A stretch of 64,000 bases of DNA from JBKBKN01 sp046294625 (GTDB lineage Bacteria; Bacteroidota; Bacteroidia; M30B66), in the NCBI GenBank assembly GCA_046294625.1, contig JBKBKN010000014.1, positions 28,499 through 92,498 on the forward strand. Direction: 5' to 3'. The translations under genes were made by a program, and so were the position numbers. The notes beneath the pieces are model-generated. The model saw nothing but the letters and a program-made list of their open reading frames with translations, did not search any database and was not told the DNA's origin. Shown one piece after another: positions 52,797 through 60,982 of this stretch (positions are counted from its first letter, which is position 1; every line of letters starts with the position of its first letter).

Positions 52797-54734
52797 ATGG
52801 ACTTTAGAAAAGTGTTTTTTGTGGTGATTACCTTCATTGCATCTTTCTTTTCAATTAATTTGAAGTCACAGGTGATCAATGCCGGTGTTAGTCCCTATGG
52901 TGTAATTTTGCATTATGAAGGTGAATTAAGTGATATACCCATTAAGATTTTAAAAGATGGCAAAAATCTCGGTGAGTTAAAACTTCAAACCCGCGAAGAA
53001 GAAGTGCGAAAAGCGCTCAAGGAAGCAGAAAAGTTTTTTTACACCCATCCGCAGTTAGACGATTCTGTTTTCAAGCATTTTCATCAGACCTTGATCACAG
53101 CCAAAACCACCGAGCAGATCTATTCAAAATTTCTTATCACAGTGAAAAAAGCTATTGGTTTGGCCTTGGTTGACCCTAAAGGAAAGCCCGAATCGATTTA
53201 TACAGCCATGCAGGGCGATAAGGCTATCACCGTAAACTGGGATCGACGAAATGCTGAGTTTAAAGAGCCCGCCATTAGCCCAAGGCATCATCGAAGTTGG
53301 TATGGGAAGATTGAAACCACCTGGTCACTCAATCCATCAAACACACTGCTATACGTAAAACTTTTTCGCAAGAATAATGATAGTTTACGTTATCATTTGG
53401 TGGAGAGTCCGGTGGTGAACAACACGGTTAGAGGCGACACAGCCATTGTAGTTGCCATAGACACTTCGTTGAAAAAGCTCTCATATTATCATTATCAAAT
53501 GGCAGGCTATGACTTCTATGGCAACCCCACGCGATTGAGTAAAATGATGGTAGCCGATAATCTCGATAACAGTACTTTGCCTTCCATCTATCATTTCACA
53601 GCAGAAGAAAATGAAGCAAAATCACAAGTCAATATTAAATGGAAGATCAATTTTCAAGAAAGAGTAAAGAGCGCACTGCTGTTTAGAAGCTATCGCTCCG
53701 ATCGCGACTTTCAGTTGGTCACCCAGCTGCCACCTGCTGATAGTGTTTACTTCGATGAAATAGTCAATCCAATGGAAGCAGTGTTTTATAAGTTGGTACT
53801 CTATGATTTGAAAGGTATGCTCAATCACGCTCCGGTCGTGCCAATGGTGAGTAAACAAAAACCAACCGCGATGCCTCCTTCTGATGTTAATGTAGTTTTA
53901 GACAAAGGAAAACCTTTGATTTCGTGGAGCATCAAAGACCAGACAGCAAGAGGTTTTTATGTCTATCGAACCGATGCTGTTGGCAAGGACCCAATTTTAG
54001 TTTCTTCTTTTATTGATGCCGACACTTCTATCCACTATCAGTGGAAAGATACAAGCCGTTATCTGAAAGAAGGTTTCGTTTACCATTACGCGGTAATGTC
54101 TGATAGTCGAGGATATGTAAAAAGCGATTTTTCGGAATTTGTTTCAATAGAAATTGTCCCCAATAATCCACCACAAACACCTTCGAATGTATTGGCCAAG
54201 ATGATGGATACGGATAAAGTACTAATCGTATGGAATCCCTATGAACAAGATGCTTCAACCCCGCAAGCCTATAATGTTTACCGAGCTATAAAAGATGATG
54301 CTACGTTTGAGCGTATCAATAAACTTCCCTTATTTGCGGAGAATGCCTATCTTGATACGCTACCTACAAAAGCTAAGGAATTTTTCTATCGGGTAACTTC
54401 ATTAGACGGACAGGGGAGAGAGAGTGCCATGTCTCCGCCATGTCGTATTATTACACGGCTTGTTCCCTGGGGTATTCGAAGCATACGTATCAATGAGCTT
54501 TCAGGTGGTGTAGAAGTAAGTTGGCCGGTGGGTGACCCTGAAGTGCGTGAAATAGAGATTGTTCGCATAGACGAAACGGACAAAACAGAAGTGATTGGCA
54601 GGCAGGTTAATACCGGTGGAACTTTTATGGATACAAATACCAGAAAGGGAAAGCAATACACCTATCAGGTGGTTTCAATCGGGCAAAAAGGTGAGCGAAG
54701 TGAACCATCCGAATCAGTCAGCATTGCTCGATGA
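52797..54734 (+). CDS. Fibronectin type III-like repeat protein, third gene of the operon
   Basis: A protein of about 645 residues. ATG 52797 gives a good signal peptide (MDFRKVFFVVITFIASFFSI, then NLKSQ). The upstream in-frame start 52734 overlaps the previous gene and adds 21 non-leader residues. After an alpha/beta region (30-250) come four to five FN3-like modules of about 90 residues. They show the recurrent P.NV, SWS/VWNP and YRVTS/YAVMSDSRG patterns (VLIVWNPYEQDAS, FFYRVTSLDGQGRES, YTYQVVSIGQKGERS). No T9SS tail is seen. The protein is likely surface-exposed or periplasmic and works with the giant protein (inferred from gene order). It converges on the DUF2306 gene. Confidence 0.75.
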   Translation: MDFRKVFFVVITFIASFFSINLKSQVINAGVSPYGVILHYEGELSDIPIKILKDGKNLGELKLQTREEEVRKALKEAEKFFYTHPQLDDSVFKHFHQTLITAKTTEQIYSKFLITVKKAIGLALVDPKGKPESIYTAMQGDKAITVNWDRRNAEFKEPAISPRHHRSWYGKIETTWSLNPSNTLLYVKLFRKNNDSLRYHLVESPVVNNTVRGDTAIVVAIDTSLKKLSYYHYQMAGYDFYGNPTRLSKMMVADNLDNSTLPSIYHFTAEENEAKSQVNIKWKINFQERVKSALLFRSYRSDRDFQLVTQLPPADSVYFDEIVNPMEAVFYKLVLYDLKGMLNHAPVVPMVSKQKPTAMPPSDVNVVLDKGKPLISWSIKDQTARGFYVYRTDAVGKDPILVSSFIDADTSIHYQWKDTSRYLKEGFVYHYAVMSDSRGYVKSDFSEFVSIEIVPNNPPQTPSNVLAKMMDTDKVLIVWNPYEQDASTPQAYNVYRAIKDDATFERINKLPLFAENAYLDTLPTKAKEFFYRVTSLDGQGRESAMSPPCRIITRLVPWGIRSIRINELSGGVEVSWPVGDPEVREIEIVRIDETDKTEVIGRQVNTGGTFMDTNTRKGKQYTYQVVSIGQKGERSEPSESVSIAR

Positions 54735-54753
54735 GTGGACCATTGAACACTTC

Positions 54754-55395
54754 TCAGTTTAAATCGTGAAGGTTATTCTGGGTATTTATCTTTCTCTGCC
54801 AATAGATCATAATAGGCATGAAAATAACGGTTGGTGCAAGCCAGATTAAAAATGCGGGAACACTATCCAATACAAAATTTACAACAAGGAAAGCTGTAGA
54901 AGCACCTATATATGCGCCAATCATCATTCCAATATGCTTGCGGAGCCATACGTTTTTAGGTAAGGTTTGCCCAGCGTAGATTCGAAAGCTTGTTTGGAGT
55001 TCTCCAATGGATAATAGTAATCCTATACCACCAAAAACCATTAATATAACTTGCAGACTCATCACCATGAAAATACCGTTCACTAAAGCTATGGTCGTAT
55101 TAAGATAATCATACCACTGCGCTTTCAATGATTTGTTCTTCAATGCCCTGAATCCTGCAAATGCCTGATAACCTACAAAAATAGCGATATGAAATAAAAA
55201 TAAATTGCTTTTGGCTATGGAGAGAATGACCCCCGAGATACCCACTGTGAGCATTCCTATGAAGAAAATGAAACCTGATTTTTTATGAAGACGCTGCCCT
55301 TTTTTGCTGATTAATGAAAATAGACCAGCCAATAGCGCGATGTGGCCGCTTATTGTGTGTGCATACAACAAGAATAAGGTCAGGTTTTGATTCAT
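54754..55395 (-). CDS. DUF2306 family membrane protein
   Basis: A protein of 213 residues with about six hydrophobic helices. N-terminal YAHTISGHIALLAGLFSLISKKGQRLHKKSG and the central AFAGFRALKNK are the DUF2306 signatures; the pair of His near the start of helix 1-2 may bind metal or heme. No function is established. It is divergent from the arsenic operon with a shared 106-base regulatory region, but DUF2306 is not a known arsenic gene. Confidence 0.75.
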   Translation of the reverse strand: MNQNLTLFLLYAHTISGHIALLAGLFSLISKKGQRLHKKSGFIFFIGMLTVGISGVILSIAKSNLFLFHIAIFVGYQAFAGFRALKNKSLKAQWYDYLNTTIALVNGIFMVMSLQVILMVFGGIGLLLSIGELQTSFRIYAGQTLPKNVWLRKHIGMMIGAYIGASTAFLVVNFVLDSVPAFLIWLAPTVIFMPIMIYWQRKINTQNNLHDLN

Positions 55396-55477
55396 TGTAT
55401 TTCAAGTGTTGGTTTAAGATGAGCATTTAATTTTAATCTGCATATTTTTTATGATATATTTTTTTACAATTATCGTA

Positions 55478-55489
55478 ATATTGCAATAT
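55478..55489. promoter_or_regulatory. 12-bp palindrome over the arsR promoter, candidate ArsR operator
   Basis: Perfect palindrome ATATTGCAATAT overlapping a -7-like TAATATTGC at 55476-55484, and 12 bases before the arsR ATG. An ArsR bound here would block the polymerase directly; release by arsenite would induce the operon. Confidence 0.55.
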
Positions 55490-55501
55490 GTAAATATATG
55501 A

Positions 55502-55834
55502 ATGGGAACTTCAAAAACCGAACATTTCAGCGAATATGTAAATAGAATGGCCTTAATACTTAAGGCAATGGGTCATCCTGCCCGTTTGGCTATTATTGAA
55601 TATTTGCAAAAAGTGGATAGCTGTATTTGCAACGACCTTGTAAATGAACTACCCTTGGCACAGCCCACCATTTCGCAGCACCTGAAAGAATTGAAATCGG
55701 CCGATATTATTAAAGGAACTATCGAAGGAAACTCAATTTGCTATTGTTTGAATAGCGAGTTGTTCAGTGAACTGGAAACCTATTTCCGCGAATTGAAGCA
55801 TCAAGTTCAAAGCGCTAATTTTAAATGCTGTTGA
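55502..55834 (+). CDS. arsR: ArsR-family metal(loid)-responsive repressor
   Basis: A winged helix-turn-helix repressor of 110 residues. MGHPARLAIIEYLQK begins the DNA-binding helices, with LPLAQPTISQHLKELKSADIIKG the recognition helix. Cys41 and Cys43 in SCICND lie at the start of the recognition region, where ArsR sensors carry their As(III)-binding thiols; the sequence also ends in a CC pair. First gene of an operon: acr3 follows 6 bases after the stop and arsC follows acr3. The promoter carries a palindromic operator candidate. Confidence 0.9.
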   Translation: MGTSKTEHFSEYVNRMALILKAMGHPARLAIIEYLQKVDSCICNDLVNELPLAQPTISQHLKELKSADIIKGTIEGNSICYCLNSELFSELETYFRELKHQVQSANFKCC

Positions 55835-55840
55835 TCAACG

Positions 55841-56851
55841 ATGGGAAAGTTTGAAAAATATCTTACTCTGTGGGTTATCATTTGTATCGTTGTCGGTGTG
55901 TTAATTGGCAATGTTTTAGGTGAGCAAATGGAATGGCTCAGTAAATTGGAAATTTATACCGTCAATATTCCCGTGGCCATTTTAGTTTGGTTGATGATAT
56001 ATCCTATGATGGTGCAGATTGATTTTTCTTCCTTAAAAAATGTTTCCAAGAATCTAAGGGGCTTAGGTCTTACCGTAGTCGTGAATTGGCTGATTAAGCC
56101 TTTCACCATGGCATTTTTTGCATGGATATTTTTCGACAAAATATACCAAAGCGTCATCCATCCGGAAATTGCTCAGGAATACATCGCCGGAGCCATACTT
56201 CTTGGAGCTGCTCCATGCACGGCCATGGTTTTTGTATGGTCTTATCTTACTAAGGGTGATGCCAATTACACCTTGGTACAAGTTTCGGTTAATGATATCA
56301 TTCTTTTGTTTGCATTTATCCCTATTGTCCGTCTGCTTTTGGGCATCACTAATATTGAAATTCCAATGAATACATTAGTCACATCAGTGGTGACCTTTGT
56401 TGCCATTCCGCTTTTGGCAGGGTATCTAAGCAATAGGTATTTGATTCGTCAGAAGGGTGAGTCGTGGTTCAAAGAAAAATTTCTGGCTGTTCTAAAACCG
56501 GTCTCCATTATTGCACTGCTCATCACCTTAATATTGCTTTTTGCATTTCAAGGAAATAAGATTACAGACAATCCCTTACATATATTACTCATTGCTGTGC
56601 CGTTGACCATTCAAACCTATTTTATCTTTTTTGTATCTTGGTATGCAGGTCGATTACTTAAACTTTATCATAATATCTGTGCACCGGCTGCGATGATTGG
56701 CGCGAGTAATTTTTTTGAGCTTTCAGTGGCAGTTGCCATCAGTTTATTTGGCCTCAATTCAGGTGCAACACTAGCTACAGTTGTTGGGGTATTAATTGAA
56801 GTGCCAGTTATGCTTTCTCTTGTAAATATTGCTAATCGTTGGAGATATTAA
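55841..56851 (+). CDS. acr3: ACR3-family arsenite efflux transporter
   Basis: A membrane protein of 336 residues with ten predicted helices. Hallmarks are YPMMVQIDFSSL, the conserved catalytic Cys126 in GAAPCTAMVFVWSYL, and NDIILLFAFIPIV. The C-terminal IGASNFFELSVAVAISLFGL with ATVVGVLIEVPVML completes the family pattern. It expels arsenite from the cytoplasm using the proton-motive force. It sits between arsR and arsC. Confidence 0.95.
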   Translation: MGKFEKYLTLWVIICIVVGVLIGNVLGEQMEWLSKLEIYTVNIPVAILVWLMIYPMMVQIDFSSLKNVSKNLRGLGLTVVVNWLIKPFTMAFFAWIFFDKIYQSVIHPEIAQEYIAGAILLGAAPCTAMVFVWSYLTKGDANYTLVQVSVNDIILLFAFIPIVRLLLGITNIEIPMNTLVTSVVTFVAIPLLAGYLSNRYLIRQKGESWFKEKFLAVLKPVSIIALLITLILLFAFQGNKITDNPLHILLIAVPLTIQTYFIFFVSWYAGRLLKLYHNICAPAAMIGASNFFELSVAVAISLFGLNSGATLATVVGVLIEVPVMLSLVNIANRWRY

Positions 56852-56853
56852 AT

Positions 56854-57288
56854 ATGAATAAAACACCATCAATCTTAGTGCTTTGCACCGGCAATAGCTG
56901 TCGAAGCCAAATCGCAGAAGGTTACCTAAAACATTTCTTAGGGGCTAACGCCAATGTCTTCAGTGCAGGGGTAGAAACGCATGGAGTTAATACTAGAGCA
57001 ATTGCCATAATGCTTGAAGATGGAATAGATATTTCCGGTCACACCTCCAATCATGTGGATGAATACAAGCACATTCCATTTGATTATGTGCTTACGGTTT
57101 GCGACCACGCTCAGGAACGTTGTCCTGTGTTTCCTTCTAAGGCTCAAAAGCTTCATCATAATTTTCCCGATCCGGCCAAAGCTAAAGGCAGCGAAGAAGA
57201 GATCATGGCTTCATTTCGGCACACCCGAGATTTGATCAAGGGATGGGTAAAGGAGTTTAGCAATGGACTAAAGGAACAGTTTAACTAA
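56854..57288 (+). CDS. arsC: Thioredoxin-type arsenate reductase (LMW-phosphatase fold)
   Basis: A cytoplasmic enzyme of 144 residues that reduces arsenate to arsenite for export by Acr3. The phosphate loop is CTGNSCRS (Cys11 to Arg17), the redox pair is Cys83 and Cys90 in CDHAQERC, and the DPA of FPDPAKA supplies the catalytic Asp; all match the S. aureus ArsC type. I chose ATG 56854; the frame continues five residues upstream. The stop overlaps the convergent SpoIID-like gene by 4 bases. Confidence 0.94.
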   Translation: MNKTPSILVLCTGNSCRSQIAEGYLKHFLGANANVFSAGVETHGVNTRAIAIMLEDGIDISGHTSNHVDEYKHIPFDYVLTVCDHAQERCPVFPSKAQKLHHNFPDPAKAKGSEEEIMASFRHTRDLIKGWVKEFSNGLKEQFN

Positions 57289-58445
57289 AAATCATTGGAA
57301 GGCGCAGCAGGCTTAAGTGATTTTAATTGCACACCTTGATAATAATGCTTGATAATTTGACGGTAATCAAAGCCATATTCAGCCATGCACATAGCCCCTT
57401 CTTGGCATAAACCCACACCATGACCAAACCCTTTGCCAATTAATCGGATGGTATTTCCCGCTTGATAAATGTCAAAAAAGGTAGACTTTAGTTCAAGGTC
57501 TCCACGCATCTGTTTAAACGATATTCTTTTTCCATTTAGGTGCCAATGAGTTTGCCTTTCAGGTGATTGATAAATGTAAGCAGTATCATTCTCCGTTGCT
57601 TGATTTAAGCCAACAGCATGCGCTTTTTGTAAATAAATCTGAAAATCATTGAGCGACATTTCCTTTTCCCATTCTGCATTTTTCATATAAAAACAAAAGC
57701 TATCCGGTTGACTTCGGCAGTAGTTAAGCTTTCCACTCCATACATCTTCTGAATTTACGGTTCTTCCTCCACAATTGGAGTGAAACAAAGCATCTATCAA
57801 AGAACCTTGTGGATCAATCAACACTTCTCCGATTGTAGATTGAACGCCCTGCATAATGGGTTCATAATGCCCCCAGTAGCCCTTATATACTTGACAATGT
57901 ACCTGGTCACAAAGATTAAATCCTTCGGAACGGTGTTTTGCTTTATTCTTTATAGCATAAGTTCTGGAAATCACGGCATGCACTTTATACAATTCCACTT
58001 CCTTATCTAGTCCGGCTTCTCCTTTAAGCACTCCTGTCAAATATTTTTCTAATTCTACATGATTGACAAATCGGAGCTTCCCATTAACCACATCAATAAT
58101 CAGCTTGTCAGGATAATCATTATAAATTCTAAGAACGGGCAAAGGTTGTAATCTGATGAGGTTATCTTCATTATTACATTGAATGGTAAGCTTTGTGAAG
58201 TTTCCAAGTATTCCATCACTATTTCTCAGCTCGATTTTTCCTTGATGAATCCTTAATCTGAAGGTATCTTCAGGCGACGAATTGATAAAACTGAGTTGCT
58301 CGCCTTCTATCATGCCACCTACATCTCTGAAAGTGAAGTAAGCTTTATTAACTTTGATGTCATTGTAGAGTAACACCATCAAAACTTCCTGCGCTGGGAG
58401 TAATTTGAAGAGCATTAAGATAACAGAAAGTCCGATAAATCTCAT
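57285..58445 (-). CDS. SpoIID/LytB domain protein
   Basis: A protein of 386 residues with a hydrophobic leader (FIGLSVILMLFKLLPAQ). The SpoIID domain begins near VNHVELEKYLTGVLKGEAG (about 125-145) with AVISRTYAIKN. It continues through CDQVHCQVYKGYWG, FHSNCGGRTVNSEDVW and the C-terminal GFGHGVGLCQEGAMCMAEYGFDYRQIIKHYY, all strong family motifs. In sporulators this domain degrades peptidoglycan as a lytic transglycosylase; a wall-remodelling role outside sporulation is likely here. It has its own promoter, whose -7 box ends four bases before the ATG, so the message is probably leaderless. Confidence 0.88.
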   Translation of the reverse strand: MRFIGLSVILMLFKLLPAQEVLMVLLYNDIKVNKAYFTFRDVGGMIEGEQLSFINSSPEDTFRLRIHQGKIELRNSDGILGNFTKLTIQCNNEDNLIRLQPLPVLRIYNDYPDKLIIDVVNGKLRFVNHVELEKYLTGVLKGEAGLDKEVELYKVHAVISRTYAIKNKAKHRSEGFNLCDQVHCQVYKGYWGHYEPIMQGVQSTIGEVLIDPQGSLIDALFHSNCGGRTVNSEDVWSGKLNYCRSQPDSFCFYMKNAEWEKEMSLNDFQIYLQKAHAVGLNQATENDTAYIYQSPERQTHWHLNGKRISFKQMRGDLELKSTFFDIYQAGNTIRLIGKGFGHGVGLCQEGAMCMAEYGFDYRQIIKHYYQGVQLKSLKPAAPSNDF

Positions 58446-58449
58446 TTTA

Positions 58450-58480
58450 CAAAATTATTGTGTAACAGCGCTATATCAAA
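58450..58480 (-). promoter_or_regulatory. Promoter of the SpoIID/LytB gene
   Basis: On the minus strand TTTG (58477-58480), 19-nt spacer, TAATTTTG (58450-58457), a full consensus match, with ATG only four bases further. Confidence 0.7.
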
Positions 58481-58516
58481 ATGACCTAAAATCAGGTTTT
58501 AAACACTTTAACAAAC

Positions 58517-58547
58517 AAAAAAGCCCCTGCTGAGCAGAGGCTTTTTT
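58517..58547 (-). terminator. Intrinsic terminator of hppA
   Basis: AAAAAAGCCCCTGCT (58517-58531) / AGCAGAGGCTTTTTT (58533-58547), one mismatch; T-tract on the minus strand after the hppA stop. Confidence 0.8.
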
Positions 58548-58564
58548 AAAATAATTGCGAAAGT

Positions 58565-60799
58565 TTATTTTACATCGTTGAAGTGGATGGTATTTTCGAC
58601 TACAACTTCGTTAGGGGTTTGCGCTTCGATCGTTTTTCCATGCAATTGTTCATGACCCATCGGGTGATGTGGGCGAACTGCAATGTGTGGAGCAATAACC
58701 AAAGAAACGATACTCATCAACTTAATCAGGATATTCATCGAAGGACCTGATGTGTCTTTGAATGGATCGCCAACAGTGTCGCCGGTTACAGAAGCTTTGT
58801 GCGCATCAGAGCCTTTGAATTCCATTTTTCCGTTGATTTCAACACCTTTTTCAAATGATTTTTTAGCATTGTCCCAAGCGCCACCTGCATTGTTTTGGAA
58901 CATACCCATTAGCACGCCTGATACCGTAACACCAGCCAATAGACCGCCTAAAATTTCAGCTGAAGAAGTATCATGAAATACATCTTTGAAACCAAAACCA
59001 ACCAGCAATGGAACCACCAATGCAATAGCTCCGGGAAGAATCATTTCACGAATGGAAGCTTTGGTAGAGATTTCAACACATTTTTCATATTCAGGCTTGT
59101 TTTTATATTCCATAATGCCCGGAATTTCTTTAAACTGACGACGTACTTCCTGCACCATATCCATAGCAGCGCGACCTACCGCTGCAATAGCTAAAGAGGA
59201 AAAGATAAAAGGAATCATGGCGCCTACAAATAAAGCGGCCAGTACGGGAGCTTTAAAAATATCAATGCTATCTATGCCAGCAATTCCTACAAAAGCCGCA
59301 AACAATGCCAGAGCTGTAAGCGCGGCTGATGCAATCGCAAATCCTTTACCCGTTGCAGCAGTGGTGTTACCCACGGCATCTAAATTATCTGTACGCTCGC
59401 GAACTTCTTTTGGCAAACCGCTCATCTCGGCTATACCACCTGCATTGTCAGCTATTGGACCGAAAGCATCAATAGCTAATTGCATCGCAGTAGTTGCCAT
59501 CATGCCTGCAGCTGCAATAGCTACACCATAAAGACCCGCAAACGCATAAGAAATTACAATTCCAGCAGCTAATACAATGATTGGTAGTACGGTAGATTCC
59601 ATACCTACAGATAATCCACCGATTATATTGGTTGCAGAACCTGTTGAAGATTGTTTCACAATAGAGTTTACAGGTCTTTTACCCATTGCAGTGTAATATT
59701 CTGTAATGATGCTCATCAAAGCACCAACAACCAAACCTACCACAATCGCAATAAATACATTCAAAGACGAAAATTCAAACCCACGAATTGACATGGTTTC
59801 AGGCAACATCCAAGTTACTAGAAAGTAAGAAGCAATAGCGGTGAATATGATAGATAACCAATTGCCTTTATTTAAGGCAGCTTGTACACTCGATGTTTCA
59901 TCTTTTATGGTCACGAAGAATGTACCAACAATGGAGAAAATCAAGCCTAATCCGGCAATGACCATAGGTAAAAGTATTGGAGATAAACCTCCGAAATTAT
60001 CCGCAGATGCATCTATTTCCTGACCTAATACCATTGTAGCAAGAATGGTAGCAACATACGATCCGAAAAGGTCAGCACCCATGCCGGCAACATCACCCAC
60101 ATTATCGCCCACGTTATCAGCAATGGTAGCCGGATTGCGCACATCGTCTTCAGGAATTCCGGCTTCTACTTTACCCACAAGATCAGCACCCACATCGGCA
60201 GCCTTAGTGTAAATACCACCACCCACACGCGCAAACAATGCAATAGACTCCGCACCGAGTGAAAAGCCAGCCAGTACTTCAATAGCAGTTGACATCTGCA
60301 TACTGGTGGCAGCAACTCCTTCCGGAACAAACATTTGGTAAAACACGATAAATAAAGAGCCCAGCCCTAAAACAGCCAGTCCTGCCACCCCGAGGCCCAT
60401 CACAGTCCCGCCTGTAAAAGAAACCTTCAATGCTTGTTTTAAACTCGTTCTGGCAGCTTGTGTTGTTCTAACATTAGCTTTAGTAGCTACATTCATTCCG
60501 ATGTAACCGGCTAATGCCGAAAGCACTGCACCAATAATAAATGCTATCGCAATTACCGGACTTGAATTTTCTACCAGGGTACCTGACCATCCCAGAAGAA
60601 TAGCAGCAATAATAACAAAGTAGGATAAAACCTTCCATTCTGCTTTCAAAAAAGCCATGGCACCAGCTGCAATGTAGCCTGCAAGTTCTTTCATATTGCC
60701 ATCTCCGGCATCTTGTTTGCTTACCCAAACAGACTTAGCCACCATCACTAGCAGCCCTACTATTCCTAATAAAGGAACGATAAACACGAAATTTTCCAT
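58565..60799 (-). CDS. hppA: Membrane-bound ion-pumping pyrophosphatase (K+-dependent type)
   Basis: An inner-membrane pump of 744 residues with about 16 helices that couples pyrophosphate hydrolysis to H+ or Na+ export. The substrate region GGGIYTKAADVGADLVGKVEAG (193-214), the run DNVGDNVGDVAGMGADL (228-244), and the acidic motif DNAGGIAEM (451-459) are present. Between them and GKGFAIASAALTALALF lies GNTTAAT (477-483), where Ala481 is the residue found in K+-dependent enzymes and K+-independent ones have Lys. Na+ pumping is therefore possible. The C-terminal tail (GHEQLHGKTIEAQTP) is an extension without a function I can name. Confidence 0.93.
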   Translation of the reverse strand: MENFVFIVPLLGIVGLLVMVAKSVWVSKQDAGDGNMKELAGYIAAGAMAFLKAEWKVLSYFVIIAAILLGWSGTLVENSSPVIAIAFIIGAVLSALAGYIGMNVATKANVRTTQAARTSLKQALKVSFTGGTVMGLGVAGLAVLGLGSLFIVFYQMFVPEGVAATSMQMSTAIEVLAGFSLGAESIALFARVGGGIYTKAADVGADLVGKVEAGIPEDDVRNPATIADNVGDNVGDVAGMGADLFGSYVATILATMVLGQEIDASADNFGGLSPILLPMVIAGLGLIFSIVGTFFVTIKDETSSVQAALNKGNWLSIIFTAIASYFLVTWMLPETMSIRGFEFSSLNVFIAIVVGLVVGALMSIITEYYTAMGKRPVNSIVKQSSTGSATNIIGGLSVGMESTVLPIIVLAAGIVISYAFAGLYGVAIAAAGMMATTAMQLAIDAFGPIADNAGGIAEMSGLPKEVRERTDNLDAVGNTTAATGKGFAIASAALTALALFAAFVGIAGIDSIDIFKAPVLAALFVGAMIPFIFSSLAIAAVGRAAMDMVQEVRRQFKEIPGIMEYKNKPEYEKCVEISTKASIREMILPGAIALVVPLLVGFGFKDVFHDTSSAEILGGLLAGVTVSGVLMGMFQNNAGGAWDNAKKSFEKGVEINGKMEFKGSDAHKASVTGDTVGDPFKDTSGPSMNILIKLMSIVSLVIAPHIAVRPHHPMGHEQLHGKTIEAQTPNEVVVENTIHFNDVK

Positions 60800-60835
60800 A
60801 TTTTTTTATTCGTAAATTTTTGATTTTCAAGGGGC

Positions 60836-60866
60836 GCAAAAATAGAAAAAAAACGCTCGGAACAAA
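60836..60866 (-). promoter_or_regulatory. Promoter of hppA
   Basis: Minus strand TTTG (60863-60866), 18-nt spacer, TATTTTTGC (60836-60844), full consensus, about 35 nt before the ATG. Confidence 0.75.
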
Positions 60867-60982
60867 TCAGACTTGCAAATTTATGTCTTCTCGTAAGTCA
60901 TTTATAGAAAGCAATAGATTCTAAAGAATTAATTTAAATTTGACCAATAATAAGCTTAAGCATAGCATTCAATTCAATTGAA

